Source of the DNA: Microbacterium kyungheense
GTDB lineage: Bacteria; Actinomycetota; Actinomycetes; Actinomycetales; Microbacteriaceae
Assembly: GCF_006783905.1 (NCBI RefSeq)
Contig: NZ_VFPE01000001.1
Span: forward strand, 1,413,501 to 1,477,500
Direction of reading: 5' to 3'
Length of the DNA: 64,000 bases
Shown piece after piece: positions 28,989 through 39,656 of the stretch. Position 1 is the first letter of the stretch. Every line of letters begins with the position of its first letter. The position numbers were made by a program, and so were the translations under genes. Under the pieces are notes generated by a model. It saw only the letters and a list, made by a program, of their open reading frames with translations, was not told the DNA's origin and ran no database searches.

Positions 28989-29966
28989 GTGTCGCTGACC
29001 GCTGACGTGAAGGCCGAGCTGATCACCGTGCGCGACCCGCGCCCGACGGCGCGGGTGGCCGAGCTCACGTCGCTGCTGCGGTTCTCGGGCGGGCTGCACT
29101 CCATCGCCAACCGCGTCGCGGTCGAGGCGGAGCTGGACTCCAGCGTCCTCGCCCGGCGCACCGCACGCGACCTCGTCGAGCTGTACGGCGTGCGGCCCGA
29201 GCTCGTGCACGTGCAGGGGTCCGGCGCCCGTGCGGGCGGTCACTACGCCGTGCGCGTGATCGACGGCGGCGAGACCCTGGCCCGCCAGACCGGGCTGCTC
29301 GACCAGCGCCGTCGCCCCGTCCGGGGCCTGCCGAACAAGCTCACCACGGGCTCCCGCGGCGATCTCGCCGCCATCTGGCGCGGCGCCTTCCTCGCCGCCG
29401 GCACGCTGAGCGACCCGGGCCGTTCGGCCGCACTCGAGATCACGTGCCCGTCGTCCGAGGCCGCCATGGCGCTCGTGGGCGCGGCACACCGCCTCGACAT
29501 CGCCGGCAAGGCGCGCGAGGTGCGCGGCATCCCGCGTGTCGTGGTCCGCGAGGGAGAGGCGATCCGCGCGGCCCTCGCCGCGATGGGCGCCGTCAAGGCC
29601 GCCGCCGACTGGGACCAGATGCGTCAGCGTCGCGAAGTGCGCGCCGGCGTCAACCGGCTCGTCAACTTCGACGACGCCAACCTGCGCCGCTCGGCGCAGG
29701 CCGCGGTGGCCGCGTGCGCGCGCGTGGAGCGCGCGCTCGAGATCCTGGGCGACGACGTCCCCGGACACCTCCGCCAGGCCGGCGAGCTGCGCCTCGCGCA
29801 CCGTGACGCGAGCCTGGACGAGCTCGGTCACCACGCCGACCCGCCTCTCACCAAGGACGCCGTGGCCGGCCGCATCCGCCGCCTGCTCGCGATGGCAGAC
29901 AAGAAGGCCGAGACCGAGGGGCTGCCCGGAACCGAGTCCGCTGTGCCGGCGGGCATCGAGGACTGA
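28989..29966 (+). CDS. whiA: Sporulation-type transcription regulator WhiA
   Basis: A 325-residue protein with two LAGLIDADG-homing-endonuclease-like domains followed by a helix-turn-helix. Family marks are [12 protein letters not shown] at the N-terminus, [32 protein letters not shown], and the C-terminal [23 protein letters not shown]. In Streptomyces WhiA, with WhiB, turns on division genes; in non-sporulating actinobacteria it is kept and probably links division to growth. The catalytic acidic residues of homing enzymes are not retained, as usual for WhiA. A terminator follows. Confidence 0.96.
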   Translation: MSLTADVKAELITVRDPRPTARVAELTSLLRFSGGLHSIANRVAVEAELDSSVLARRTARDLVELYGVRPELVHVQGSGARAGGHYAVRVIDGGETLARQTGLLDQRRRPVRGLPNKLTTGSRGDLAAIWRGAFLAAGTLSDPGRSAALEITCPSSEAAMALVGAAHRLDIAGKAREVRGIPRVVVREGEAIRAALAAMGAVKAAADWDQMRQRREVRAGVNRLVNFDDANLRRSAQAAVAACARVERALEILGDDVPGHLRQAGELRLAHRDASLDELGHHADPPLTKDAVAGRIRRLLAMADKKAETEGLPGTESAVPAGIED

Positions 29967-29980
29967 CGCCGAGACCGTCT

Positions 29981-30017
29981 GGAAGGGGATGCCGCGAGTC
30001 GCGGCATCCCCTTTTCC
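29981..30017 (+). terminator. Rho-independent terminator after whiA
   Basis: A 14-bp stem aaggggatgccgcg / cgcggcatcccctt with an AGT loop is followed by further T residues (TTTTCC). This is the most classical terminator in the window, and its arms are an inverted GGATGCC pair. Confidence 0.85.
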
Positions 30018-30065
30018 ACACGTCACAGTGGGAAGCAACCCCCGCCCGCGGGCGTTGCCGCTCAG

Positions 30066-30071
30066 TAGGAT
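30066..30071 (+). promoter_or_regulatory. -10 TAGGAT upstream of the superoxide dismutase gene
   Basis: TAGGAT lies 62 bases before the ATG at 30133. The leader of about 55 bases ends in the purine-rich GGAAGAAGAGAAC ribosome-binding region. Confidence 0.45.
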
Positions 30072-30132
30072 GAATCCGTCACCCTCGCTGCGCCGAGGTC
30101 TTCACGGCGCGCGCCGACAGGAAGAAGAGAAC

Positions 30133-30759
30133 ATGGCGAAGTACACCTTGCCCGACCTCCCCTACGACTACGCCGCGCTCGAGCCGCACATCAGCGGCAA
30201 GATCATGCAGCTGCATCACGACAAGCACCACCAGGCGTACGTCACCGGGGCCAACACCGCCCTCGAGCAGCTCGCCGAGGCCCGTGAGACGGGCAACCTC
30301 GCGAACGTCAACAAGCTCGAGAAGGACCTCGCCTTCAACCTCGGCGGGCACGTGAACCACTCGATCTTCTGGACCAACCTGTCGCCGGAGGGCGGCGGCG
30401 AGCCCGAGGGCGAGCTGAAGGCGGCCATCGACGAGTTCTTCGGCGACTTCGCCAAGTTCCAGGCGCACTTCACCGCCGCGGCGACCGGCATCCAGGGCTC
30501 CGGCTGGGCCGTGCTCAGCTGGGACGCGATCGGTGAGCAGCTGATCATCCAGCAGCTCTTCGACCAGCAGTCCAACACGGCGCAGGGCACGATCCCGATC
30601 TTCCAGCTCGACATGTGGGAGCACGCCTTCTACCTGGACTACCTGAACGTCAAGGCGGACTACGTCAAGGCCGTCTGGAACATCGCCAACTGGCAGAACG
30701 TCGCGCAGCGTCTCGATGCCGCCCGCGAGAAGACCTCGGGCCTGCTGGTACTGTCATAG
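30133..30759 (+). CDS. sodA: Superoxide dismutase, Mn/Fe family (probably Mn)
   Basis: A 208-residue cytoplasmic enzyme converting superoxide to oxygen and peroxide. The metal ligands lie in KIMQLHHDKHHQAYV, NLGGHVNHSIFW and QLDMWEHAFYLDY; the second-shell region reads GIQGSGWAVLSWD. The segment DQQSN has Gln where the iron-dependent Mycobacterium tuberculosis enzyme has His, which argues for manganese; this is inference. The gene stands alone between two terminators, a layout that allows strong independent control. Confidence 0.95.
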   Translation: MAKYTLPDLPYDYAALEPHISGKIMQLHHDKHHQAYVTGANTALEQLAEARETGNLANVNKLEKDLAFNLGGHVNHSIFWTNLSPEGGGEPEGELKAAIDEFFGDFAKFQAHFTAAATGIQGSGWAVLSWDAIGEQLIIQQLFDQQSNTAQGTIPIFQLDMWEHAFYLDYLNVKADYVKAVWNIANWQNVAQRLDAAREKTSGLLVLS

Positions 30760-31872
<1,113 letters not shown>

Positions 31873-31881
31873 CCCGTCGCC

Positions 31882-33096
31882 ATGGCTCTGCGCACCCTCA
31901 GCACCCTGGGTCCGCTGGCCGGCAAGCGTGTCATCGTCCGTGCTGACCTCAACGTCCCCCTCAAGGACGCGGTCATCACGGACGATGGCCGTGTGCGGGC
32001 CACGCTCCCCACGCTCAACGCCCTGATCAACCAGGGCGCCCGCGTCATCGTCTGCTCGCACCTCGGGCGGCCCGACGGCGCGCCCGACCCGAAGTACAGC
32101 CTCGAGCCCGTCGCGCAGCGACTGTCGGAGCTGCTCGGCAAGCCCGTCGCGTTCGCGCGCGACACGGTGGGCGAGTCGGCCCAGGAGGCCGTCGCCGCCC
32201 TCGAAGACGGCGATGTCGCGGTCATCGAGAACCTCCGCTTCAACCCCGGCGAGACCGCCAAGGACGACGCCGCGCGTCGTGCGTTCGCGCAGGAGCTCGC
32301 CGCTCTGGGCGACGTGCTCGTCTCGGACGGGTTCGGCGTCGTGCACCGCAAGCAGGCGTCGGTCTACGACCTTGCCGAGATCCTGCCTTCTGCCGCCGGA
32401 TTCCTGATCGAGAAGGAGGTCGACGTCCTCGACCGCCTCACCGAGAACCCGGAGCGCCCGTACACGGTCGTGCTCGGCGGCTCGAAGGTCAGTGACAAGC
32501 TCGGCGTCATCGCGCACCTGCTCCCGCGCGCCGACAAGATCCTCGTGGGCGGCGGAATGCTGTTCACGTTCCTCGCGGCGCAGGGCTACAAGGTGGGCAA
32601 GAGCCTCCTCGAGGTCGATCAGATCGACACGGTCAAGGGATACATCGCGGATGCCGCCGAGCGCGGCGTCGAGCTGATCCTCCCGGTCGACGCGGTCATG
32701 GCCTCGGCATTCGCCGCGGACGCCGACCACGTCGTCGCCCCGGCGGACGCGCTCGAAGACACCGCCTTCGGCGCCGACGGCCTCGGCCTCGACATCGGCC
32801 CGCAGACGGCCGAGCTGTTCGCCGCGGCGATCCGCTCGTCGACCACCGTGTTCTGGAACGGTCCGATGGGCGTGTTCGAGATGCCCGCCTTCGCTGCCGG
32901 CACCAAGGCGGTCGCCAAGGCCCTCACGGCGGTCGATGGCCTGTCGGTCGTCGGCGGCGGCGACTCGGCCGCGGCGGTGCGTCAGCTCGGGTTCACCGAC
33001 GACCAGTTCGGTCACATCTCGACGGGCGGCGGCGCGAGCCTCGAGTTCCTCGAGGGCAAGAAGCTCCCCGGACTGGAGGTCCTCGGATGGCAGTGA
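31882..33096 (+). CDS. pgk: Phosphoglycerate kinase
   Basis: A 404-residue two-lobed kinase that makes ATP from 1,3-bisphosphoglycerate. Marks are [15 protein letters not shown] at the N-terminus, [38 protein letters not shown] and the nucleotide loop [15 protein letters not shown]. The length is standard. Its end overlaps the start of tpiA by ten bases, which couples their translation. Confidence 0.98.
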   Translation: MALRTLSTLGPLAGKRVIVRADLNVPLKDAVITDDGRVRATLPTLNALINQGARVIVCSHLGRPDGAPDPKYSLEPVAQRLSELLGKPVAFARDTVGESAQEAVAALEDGDVAVIENLRFNPGETAKDDAARRAFAQELAALGDVLVSDGFGVVHRKQASVYDLAEILPSAAGFLIEKEVDVLDRLTENPERPYTVVLGGSKVSDKLGVIAHLLPRADKILVGGGMLFTFLAAQGYKVGKSLLEVDQIDTVKGYIADAAERGVELILPVDAVMASAFAADADHVVAPADALEDTAFGADGLGLDIGPQTAELFAAAIRSSTTVFWNGPMGVFEMPAFAAGTKAVAKALTAVDGLSVVGGGDSAAAVRQLGFTDDQFGHISTGGGASLEFLEGKKLPGLEVLGWQ

Positions 33097-33905
33097 GCAG
33101 GCCCGAAGCGAGTGCGGAGCACCGCAGGCGCACCCCGCTCATCGCGGGCAACTGGAAGATGAACCTCGACCACCTCCAGGCGGTCGCGTTCGTGCAGAAG
33201 CTGCACTGGACGCTGAAGGACGCCAAGCACGAGGACGGCTCGGTCGAGGTGGCGGTCTTCCCGCCGTTCACCGACCTGCGCACCGTGCAGACGCTCCTCG
33301 ACGCCGACAAGATCCCGTTCGCCCTGGGCGCGCAGGACGTGTCGGCGCACGACTCCGGTGCCTACACGGGCGAGGTGTCGGGTGCGTTCCTGGCGAAGCT
33401 CGACGCACGCTACGTCATCATCGGGCACTCCGAGCGCCGGCAGTACCACGCCGAGACCGACGAGGTCGTGGCGTCGAAGGTCAAGGCGGCGATCAAGCAC
33501 GGCCTTGTGCCGGTGATCTGCGTGGGCGAGACACTGGAGCAGCGTGAGGAGTCCGGCCCCACCGCGGTGTCGGTCGGTCAGCTGGAGGTCGCCCTGGAGG
33601 GGGTCGCCGCCGATGCCGACATCGTCGTGGCGTACGAGCCGGTCTGGGCGATCGGGACCGGTCAGGTCGCGTCGCCCGAGCAGGCCCAGGAGGTCTGCGC
33701 CGCGCTCCGTGAGGTCATCGCCGCCAAGCTCGGCGCCGACGCGGCGGCCCGCACCCGCGTGCTGTACGGCGGCTCGGTGAAGTCGGCGAACATCGCCAGC
33801 TTCATGCGCGAGCCCGATGTCGACGGCGCCCTGGTGGGCGGCGCGAGCCTCGTCGTGGACGAGTTCGCGGCGATCATCCGGTACCAGAAGCACGTCGGCG
33901 TCTGA
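33087..33905 (+). CDS. tpiA: Triosephosphate isomerase
   Basis: A 272-residue TIM barrel interconverting dihydroxyacetone phosphate and glyceraldehyde-3-phosphate. The catalytic Lys is in [11 protein letters not shown], the catalytic His in [12 protein letters not shown], the catalytic Glu in [12 protein letters not shown], and the phosphate loop in [11 protein letters not shown] and LVGGASL. The N-terminal 15 residues ([16 protein letters not shown]) are longer than usual, because translation seems to begin inside pgk; GTG 33093 is an alternative start. A hairpin follows. Confidence 0.98.
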   Translation: MAVSRPEASAEHRRRTPLIAGNWKMNLDHLQAVAFVQKLHWTLKDAKHEDGSVEVAVFPPFTDLRTVQTLLDADKIPFALGAQDVSAHDSGAYTGEVSGAFLAKLDARYVIIGHSERRQYHAETDEVVASKVKAAIKHGLVPVICVGETLEQREESGPTAVSVGQLEVALEGVAADADIVVAYEPVWAIGTGQVASPEQAQEVCAALREVIAAKLGADAAARTRVLYGGSVKSANIASFMREPDVDGALVGGASLVVDEFAAIIRYQKHVGV

Positions 33906-33913
33906 CGCCGTTT

Positions 33914-33948
33914 CCGGCGGGCGGCGAGGATTCCTCGCCGCCCGCCGG
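33914..33948 (+). terminator. Perfect 16-bp hairpin after tpiA
   Basis: ccggcgggcggcgagg / cctcgccgcccgccgg with an ATT loop starts eight bases after the stop. No T-tract follows. It ends the gap-pgk-tpiA unit just before the secG promoter. Confidence 0.75.
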
Positions 33949-33956
33949 CCTACACG

Positions 33957-33962
33957 TATACT
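33957..33962 (+). promoter_or_regulatory. -10 TATACT of secG-rbpA
   Basis: TATACT, the closest match to the consensus in this part of the window, lies eight bases after the tpiA hairpin. It would give secG a leader of about 43 bases. Confidence 0.65.
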
Positions 33963-34011
33963 TGTCCCTTGTGCGATCGGCGAATGATCGCACCGAAAGG
34001 CTTCAACGACT

Positions 34012-34260
34012 GTGCAGATCATCGAGTTCGTCCTGCAGGTGCTTCTCGGCATCACGAGTCTCCTGCTGACCCTCCTCATCCTGCTCCACAAGGGGCGCGG
34101 CGGCGGCCTGTCCGACATGTTCGGCGGCGGCATGACCTCGGCGCTCGGCTCATCGGGACTGGCGGAGCGCAACCTCAACCGGTTCACCGTGATCCTCGCG
34201 CTGGTGTGGTTCGCGGCGATCGTGGCCCTCGGCCTCATCACGAAGTTCCAGGCCATCTGA
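34012..34260 (+). CDS. secG: Preprotein translocase subunit SecG
   Basis: An 82-residue membrane protein of the SecYEG channel. Two transmembrane helices (LQVLLGITSLLLTLLILL and FTVILALVWFAAIVALGLI) flank the conserved cytoplasmic loop LLHKGRGGGLSDMFGGG, which is diagnostic. It begins with GTG. The stop shares its last base with the ATG of rbpA (TGATG), so the two are coupled. Confidence 0.96.
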   Translation: MQIIEFVLQVLLGITSLLLTLLILLHKGRGGGLSDMFGGGMTSALGSSGLAERNLNRFTVILALVWFAAIVALGLITKFQAI

Positions 34261-34616
34261 TGGCGACCGGAGGCAACGCGATCCGCGGCACCCGCGTCGG
34301 TGCCGGACCCATGGGCGAGCAGGACCACGGCTTCCACGCCGAGCGCGTGGCGGTCTCGTACTGGGACGCCCTCGGCAACGAGACCGTCCGCTACTTCGCG
34401 GCCGGCATCCCCGAAGAAGAGATCCCCGACACGATCGACTCGCCCCACTCGGGCCTGCCGGCCGGTCGTGACAAAGAGAACCCGCCGGCCCTCGCCAAGA
34501 CCGAGCCGTACAAGACGCACCTCGCCTACGTGAAGGAGCGCCGCACCGAAGAAGAGGCCGAACAGCTTCTCGACGATGCGCTGCAGCAGCTGCGCGAGCG
34601 GCGCGGCCAGGACTGA
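34260..34616 (+). CDS. rbpA: RNA polymerase-binding protein RbpA
   Basis: A 118-residue actinobacterial transcription factor that binds RNA polymerase and group 1/2 sigma factors and stabilises open complexes. Recognised from AIRGTRVGAGPMGEQDHGFH, the core domain AVSYWDALGNETVRYFAAGI, and the C-terminal sigma-interacting helix KTHLAYVKERRTEEEAEQLL. It is essential in mycobacteria. The ATG overlaps the secG stop by one base. It converges on pgl across a strong two-way terminator. Confidence 0.96.
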   Translation: MATGGNAIRGTRVGAGPMGEQDHGFHAERVAVSYWDALGNETVRYFAAGIPEEEIPDTIDSPHSGLPAGRDKENPPALAKTEPYKTHLAYVKERRTEEEAEQLLDDALQQLRERRGQD

Positions 34617-34633
34617 GCCGGGTCACACAGACA

Positions 34634-34670
34634 GACGAAGAGCGGATGCCGTCGGCATCCGCTCTTCGTC
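34634..34670. terminator. Bidirectional terminator between rbpA and pgl
   Basis: A perfect 18-bp inverted repeat gacgaagagcggatgccg / cggcatccgctcttcgtc with a single base between arms. It serves both convergent genes; TCATTTC follows on the plus strand. The core is an inverted GGATGCC pair. Confidence 0.8.
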
Positions 34671-34694
34671 ATTTCGGCGGCACGCCGTCCGGGT

Positions 34695-35474
34695 TCAGTA
34701 CTCCCGGTCGATGAGGTCCGGCGGAACCTGTGCCGCGGCGGCCTCGTCAACGAAGAAGATCGTGCGCTTGCGCCCCTTGGCGCCCGCGGCGGGCACGCTC
34801 GCGTAGCTGGCGCCCGCCAGGGCGAGGCCGAGCGCGGAGGCCTTGTCGGGTCCTGACAGAACCATCCAGACGCGCTTCGAGCTGTTGATGACCGGCCGCG
34901 TCATCGTGATGCGCTCCGGCGGAGGCTTGGGCGAGTCGCGCACCCCGACGACGGAATGGTCGGTGATCTGGATCTCATCGCGGTCGGGGAACAGCGATGC
35001 GATGTGCCCGTCGGGGCCGACACCCAGGAAGCAGACGTCGAACGACGGCCACGGGCCTTCGGCGCCGGGGAACCCCGCGAGCTCCTGCGCGTACGCGGCG
35101 GCAGCGGCATCCAGATCGGCACCGTCGTCGCTCGCGAGCGTGGCGTGGATGTTGCCGGCGGGGATGTCGATGCCGTCCAGGAACGCGTCACGTGCCTGAC
35201 GGTCGTTGCGTTCGGCGTCACCGCGGGGGAGCCACCGCTCGTCGCTCCACCAGAAGTGGACGCGCGACCAGTCCATGCGCTCGGCGCGCGGACTGCGCGC
35301 CGCCGAGGCCAGCACGCGCGAGCCCATCGATCCGCCCGTGAGCGAGATGTGCGCGAGCTTGCCCTCGTCGACGCGCTTGGAGACCCGGCTCAGGAAGCGG
35401 GCCGCGACCGAATCGGCGAGGGTCGCGGGGTCCGGAGCGATGACGACACGTTTCTCGGCCCAGCCTTCAACCAT
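34695..35474 (-). CDS. pgl: 6-phosphogluconolactonase
   Basis: A 259-residue enzyme that hydrolyses 6-phosphogluconolactone, the second step of the oxidative pentose phosphate route. Marks are HISLTGGSMGSRVL, VHFWWSDERWLPRGDAERN and FLGVGPDGHIASLFPD, all typical of the DevB/SOL family. It is the last gene of the minus-strand tkt-tal-pgi-zwf-opcA-pgl operon, 36 bases after opcA, with a GGGTGG ribosome-binding site. Confidence 0.95.
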   Translation of the reverse strand: MVEGWAEKRVVIAPDPATLADSVAARFLSRVSKRVDEGKLAHISLTGGSMGSRVLASAARSPRAERMDWSRVHFWWSDERWLPRGDAERNDRQARDAFLDGIDIPAGNIHATLASDDGADLDAAAAAYAQELAGFPGAEGPWPSFDVCFLGVGPDGHIASLFPDRDEIQITDHSVVGVRDSPKPPPERITMTRPVINSSKRVWMVLSGPDKASALGLALAGASYASVPAAGAKGRKRTIFFVDEAAAAQVPPDLIDREY

Positions 35475-35510
35475 GTCGGACCACCCGTGTCCCGAGGCCC
35501 TGCGCCGCGC

Positions 35511-36470
35511 TCATCGGTCCTGCGTCTCCTTCGTCGAAGGCGAGTCGAGGAGCTGCCAGCCCTCGGTGATGACTCGACCATACAGGACGTCCGGATCGAG
35601 CCGGCGGAGCTCCTCGGCCAGGCACTCGCGCAGCGTGCGCCGCGGGAAAGCGAGCTCGTGGCTGGGCTGACCCGGCTGCGTGAGGATCGCGGCGCCCGGC
35701 GTGGGACGCTCCAGCAGCACCTCTCCGCTGGCGCGCACGAGGGCGACCGACTTGATGCCGTGCGGCCACTCGTCGTCGTCCAGGTATGCCCAGTCCACCG
35801 GCACGTCGAGCGTGAGGCGCAGCCAGGCTGCCAGCAGCGCGGTGGACGGCGAGTCTCCTGCTCCGCGCACGCGCACGCTCAGGACGGGCTCGTACGGCGG
35901 CTGGTCCAGGATCGCGGCCAGCTGCTCGCGCCAGCGGGTCAGCCTGGTCCAGGCGAGGTCGGTGTCGCCGGGGGCGTACTGGGCGCCCAGGCCCGCGACG
36001 AAGGCCGACGGATCGGACTGGGCCGCGGCATCCGTGATCCGGCGCTGCGCGATGCGGCCGATCGAGGTCTTCGAGATGTTCTCGGGCGTGCGGTTCGGCC
36101 ACCACACCACCACGGGGGCGTCGGGCAGCAGCAGTCCGGTGACAAGGCTCTCGAGGTTCGAGCGCCCGGCGTCGCCGAAGGCGCGCAGCGTCACGACCTC
36201 GCTCGCGCCGGCGTCGCCGCCGACGCGGATCTGCGCGTCGAGGCGAGACTCCTCGTCGTAGCCGTCCTGCAGCATCACCACGATGACCCGCATCGGGTGC
36301 TCGCGCGAGGCGTCATTGGCGGCCTCGATGACCTCTTCGACGGCGGCCTCGCGCGTCAGGATGATGAGCGTCAGCACACGGCCGAGCGCGACGGCGCCGC
36401 CCTCTTCGCGCACGTTGACGAGCGCGCGCGAGATCTTGCTGACGGTGGTGTCGGGCAGGTCGACGATCAC
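35511..36470 (-). CDS. opcA: Glucose-6-phosphate dehydrogenase assembly protein OpcA
   Basis: A 319-residue protein needed in actinobacteria and cyanobacteria for active glucose-6-phosphate dehydrogenase; it also takes part in redox control of that enzyme. Typical segments are VIVDLPDTTVSKISRALVNV at the N-terminus, VLTLIILTREAAVEEVIEAA, LLLPDAPVVVWWPNRTPENI and DSVNDPSAF-like DPSAFVAGLGAQYAPGDTDL. The GTG start overlaps the zwf stop by four bases (GTGA), matching a partner protein made in step with the enzyme. An upstream in-frame ATG inside zwf would add an unlikely 45-residue extension. Confidence 0.95.
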   Translation of the reverse strand: MIVDLPDTTVSKISRALVNVREEGGAVALGRVLTLIILTREAAVEEVIEAANDASREHPMRVIVVMLQDGYDEESRLDAQIRVGGDAGASEVVTLRAFGDAGRSNLESLVTGLLLPDAPVVVWWPNRTPENISKTSIGRIAQRRITDAAAQSDPSAFVAGLGAQYAPGDTDLAWTRLTRWREQLAAILDQPPYEPVLSVRVRGAGDSPSTALLAAWLRLTLDVPVDWAYLDDDEWPHGIKSVALVRASGEVLLERPTPGAAILTQPGQPSHELAFPRRTLRECLAEELRRLDPDVLYGRVITEGWQLLDSPSTKETQDR

Positions 36471-38017
36471 GGGCGCCTCCAGGTACGGCCGTCGCGGGCG
36501 AGCATCTCGTCCGCGGAGTCCGGGCCCCAGGACCCGGGCGAGTACTGTTCGAGCGGTCCGCCCTGGGCATCCCAGAACTTCTCGATCGGGTCGAGGATCT
36601 TCCACGACAGCTCGACCTCTTCGTGCCGAGGGAACAGCGGCGGGTCGCCGAGCAGCACGTCGAGGATGAGCCGCTCGTAGGCCTCGGGGCTGGCTTCGGT
36701 GAACGCGTGGCCGTATCCGAAGTCCATCGTCACGTCGCGCACCTGGGCGCCGGCGCCCGGCACCTTCGACCCGAAGCGGATCGTGACGCCCTCATCTGGC
36801 TGCACGCGGATGACAAGGGCGTTCTGCCCCTGACCCGCGGTCTGCCCCTGACGGAAGAGCATCTCGGGTGCGCGCTTGAAGACGACCGCGATCTCGGTCA
36901 CGCGGCGACCGAGGCGCTTGCCGGTGCGCAGGTAGAACGGGACGCCCGCCCAGCGGCGGGTGTTGATCTCCAGCGTGACGGCGGCGTACGTCTCGGTCGT
37001 CGACTTCGGGTTCATCCCGTCCTCTTCGAGGAAGCCGAGCACCTTCTCGCCGCCCTGCCAGCCGCCCGCATACTGGCCGCGCGCGGTCGAGCGCTCCAGG
37101 TCGGCCGGGAGCGTGACGGCGGCGAGCACCTTCTCCTTCTCGGCGCGCAGGTCCTTCGCGTCGAACGAGATGGGCTCCTCCATCGCGGTGAGCGCGAGCA
37201 GCTGCAGGAGGTGGTTCTGGATGACGTCGCGCGCCGCGCCGACGCCGTCGTAGTACCCGGCACGGCCGCCGACGCCGATGTCCTCGGCCATCGTGATCTG
37301 CACGTGGTCGACGTAGTTGCGGTTCCAGATCGGCTCGTACAGCTCGTTCGCGAAGCGCAGCGCCAGGATGTTCTGGACCGTCTCTTTGCCGAGGTAGTGG
37401 TCGATGCGGAAGATCGAGTCGGTCGGGAAGGTCGAGCGCAGCACGTCGTTGAGCGCACGGGCCGACTCGAGGTCGTGACCGAACGGCTTCTCGATGACGA
37501 CGCGGCGCCAGCGGTCGGGCTGGTCGGCGGTGTCGTCGACCAGGCCCGAAGACTTCAGCTGCTCGGCGACCACCGCGAAGTCCTTCGGCGGGATCGACAG
37601 GTAGAACGCGTGGTTCCCCATCGTGCCGCGCTCGGTGTCGAGCCGGTCGACGGTCTCACGCAGGCGGCGGAACGCGTCCGGGTCGCCGAACTCGCCCGAG
37701 ACGAACCGGATGCCCTGGAGCAGCTGCTGCCAGGTCTCGTCGCGGAACTCCGTGCGCGCGTGCTGGCGAACGGCGTCGTAGACGACCTTCGCGAAGTCCT
37801 GGTCCTCCCAGTCGCGGCGTGCGAACCCGACCAGGGCGAAACCCGGGGGCAGCAGACCGCGGTTGGCGAGGTCGTAGACGGCGGGCATGAGCTTCTTGCG
37901 GGAGAGGTCTCCCGTGACACCGAAGATGACGAGCGCACTCGGACCCGCGATGCGGTTGAGGCGACGGTCTTCGGGGTCGCGCAGCGGGTTGTGCCCGCGC
38001 GTGATCTCGACGGTCAT
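36467..38017 (-). CDS. zwf: Glucose-6-phosphate 1-dehydrogenase
   Basis: A 516-residue NADP-dependent enzyme for the first step of the oxidative pentose phosphate pathway. The coenzyme motif is VIFGVTGDLSRKKLMPAVY, the substrate site RIDHYLGKETVQNI holds the catalytic His and Lys, and the C-terminus is standard. It lies 16 bases after pgi and overlaps opcA. It supplies NADPH and pentoses together with the rest of this operon. Confidence 0.98.
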   Translation of the reverse strand: MTVEITRGHNPLRDPEDRRLNRIAGPSALVIFGVTGDLSRKKLMPAVYDLANRGLLPPGFALVGFARRDWEDQDFAKVVYDAVRQHARTEFRDETWQQLLQGIRFVSGEFGDPDAFRRLRETVDRLDTERGTMGNHAFYLSIPPKDFAVVAEQLKSSGLVDDTADQPDRWRRVVIEKPFGHDLESARALNDVLRSTFPTDSIFRIDHYLGKETVQNILALRFANELYEPIWNRNYVDHVQITMAEDIGVGGRAGYYDGVGAARDVIQNHLLQLLALTAMEEPISFDAKDLRAEKEKVLAAVTLPADLERSTARGQYAGGWQGGEKVLGFLEEDGMNPKSTTETYAAVTLEINTRRWAGVPFYLRTGKRLGRRVTEIAVVFKRAPEMLFRQGQTAGQGQNALVIRVQPDEGVTIRFGSKVPGAGAQVRDVTMDFGYGHAFTEASPEAYERLILDVLLGDPPLFPRHEEVELSWKILDPIEKFWDAQGGPLEQYSPGSWGPDSADEMLARDGRTWRRP

Positions 38018-38033
38018 GAGGGGGCTTGAACTC

Positions 38034-39656
38034 CTACTGGGCCGCTTCGAAGAGCGACAGCACTTCGATCTGCGGGTCGGTCAGGGTGAGGGTCACGACG
38101 GGACGGCCGTGGCCGTCGGCGAGCACGGCCGCGTCGCCCGCGGCCTGCGCCTGGATGAGCTGCCCGAACGTGAACGGACGGTCGGGGATCTCGAGGTCGA
38201 CGTCGGTCTGCTCGAGGATCTGCAGGAACACGCCGTTCGCCGGACCGCCCTTGTGGTACTGGCCGGTCGAGTGCAGGAAGCGCGGGCCCCAGCCGAACGT
38301 GGCGGGCCGGCCGGAGTCGGCGGCGACCAGTTCGCGCAGGCCCTCGAGCTGCGGCAGCTCCAGACGGTTCACGTACGCCTGGATGGCGACGTAGCCGTCC
38401 TCGGGAAGACGCGCCCACAGCGCGTCGAGCACGCCGGCGACGGTTCCGGATGCCGCCAGCGCAGGATCCGAGACACGCACCTCGACGCCCTCGACGGCGA
38501 ACGCCGGGGGAGTGGACTCGGGGCGCGCATCGAGCAGCCCGCGGGCGGCGACCTTGGCGGATTCGACGTCAGGCTGGTCGAACGGGTTGATGCCCAGCAT
38601 CCGTCCCGCGATCGCCGTCGCGTACTCCCACACCACGAACTGCGCGCCGAGCGAGCCGCTGACGAGCACCTCGCCCTCGTGGTGCTCGAAGAGGTGGAAC
38701 TGCTTCGCCTCGTCGACGAACCGGACGATCTGCAGATCGGCGGGCTTCGCGTCGACCTCGGGCGAGACCGGCAGCAGGCCGACCGGAAGGATGCCGGTGC
38801 CCTGCTTGCCCGTCGACTCCGCGACGAGCTGCTCGATCCAGTCCGGCAGGCCGACGATGTGCGTGCCGTCGGTGATGAGACCCAGCTTGTCGCGGCGGGG
38901 CTCGCCGCCGGCGATCGCCGCCGCCAGCACGAGCGCCGGATTGTCGGGGCTGTCGATCGCGAGCTCGAGGAGCGACGCCTCGGCCTCGTCGAGCAGCTCC
39001 GAGATGTCGGCGCCGGCGAGGCCGGCGGGCACGAGCCCGAACGCCGTGAGCGCCGAGTAGCGCCCGCCCACCGTCGGGTCGGCGTTGAACACCGCGTAGC
39101 CGTCGGCGCGCGCGGACTGGTCCAGCGGCGAGCCGGGGTCGGTGACGACGACGATGCGCTCGGCGGGGTCGATGCCGAGGTCGCGGAACGCCGCCTCGAA
39201 CGCGCGCTTGGCCGAGTCGGTCTCGACGGTCGACCCGGACTTCGACGAGACGACCAGCACGGTGCGCGTGAGGTCGCCGCTCTCGGCGTCGCCGTCGATC
39301 GCGGCCAGCACCTGGCCGGGCGCGGTCGAGTCGAGGATCACGAGCGGCACGCCGGCCGTCTGCGCGATCACCTCGGGCGCGAGCGACGAGCCGCCCATGC
39401 CCGCGAGCACGACCCGCGTGACGTTCTGAGCGCGCAGGCGCTCGCGCAGCGCCAGGATCTCGGGCACCAGCGGGCGTGAGACGCTGACCGCCTCGACCCA
39501 TCCGAGGCGCTGAGACGCCTCGGACTCGGCCGCGGGGCCCCACAGCGAGGCGTCGCCGGCGGTGATGCCGGAGGCGACGAGGCTTGCCACCAGTCCGGGC
39601 AGTGTCGCGTCGACGACGGACTTGACGTGTCCGCTGAGGTGGATCTCGAAGCTCAT
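38034..39656 (-). CDS. pgi: Glucose-6-phosphate isomerase
   Basis: A 540-residue isomerase of glucose-6-phosphate and fructose-6-phosphate. The protein shows the two SIS sugar isomerase folds, with [51 protein letters not shown] and the C-terminal [20 protein letters not shown]. It is the divergent form found in actinobacterial tkt operons, not the E. coli type. The ATG at 39656 overlaps the tal stop (ATGA), which rules out a longer N-terminus. Confidence 0.93.
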   Translation of the reverse strand: MSFEIHLSGHVKSVVDATLPGLVASLVASGITAGDASLWGPAAESEASQRLGWVEAVSVSRPLVPEILALRERLRAQNVTRVVLAGMGGSSLAPEVIAQTAGVPLVILDSTAPGQVLAAIDGDAESGDLTRTVLVVSSKSGSTVETDSAKRAFEAAFRDLGIDPAERIVVVTDPGSPLDQSARADGYAVFNADPTVGGRYSALTAFGLVPAGLAGADISELLDEAEASLLELAIDSPDNPALVLAAAIAGGEPRRDKLGLITDGTHIVGLPDWIEQLVAESTGKQGTGILPVGLLPVSPEVDAKPADLQIVRFVDEAKQFHLFEHHEGEVLVSGSLGAQFVVWEYATAIAGRMLGINPFDQPDVESAKVAARGLLDARPESTPPAFAVEGVEVRVSDPALAASGTVAGVLDALWARLPEDGYVAIQAYVNRLELPQLEGLRELVAADSGRPATFGWGPRFLHSTGQYHKGGPANGVFLQILEQTDVDLEIPDRPFTFGQLIQAQAAGDAAVLADGHGRPVVTLTLTDPQIEVLSLFEAAQ

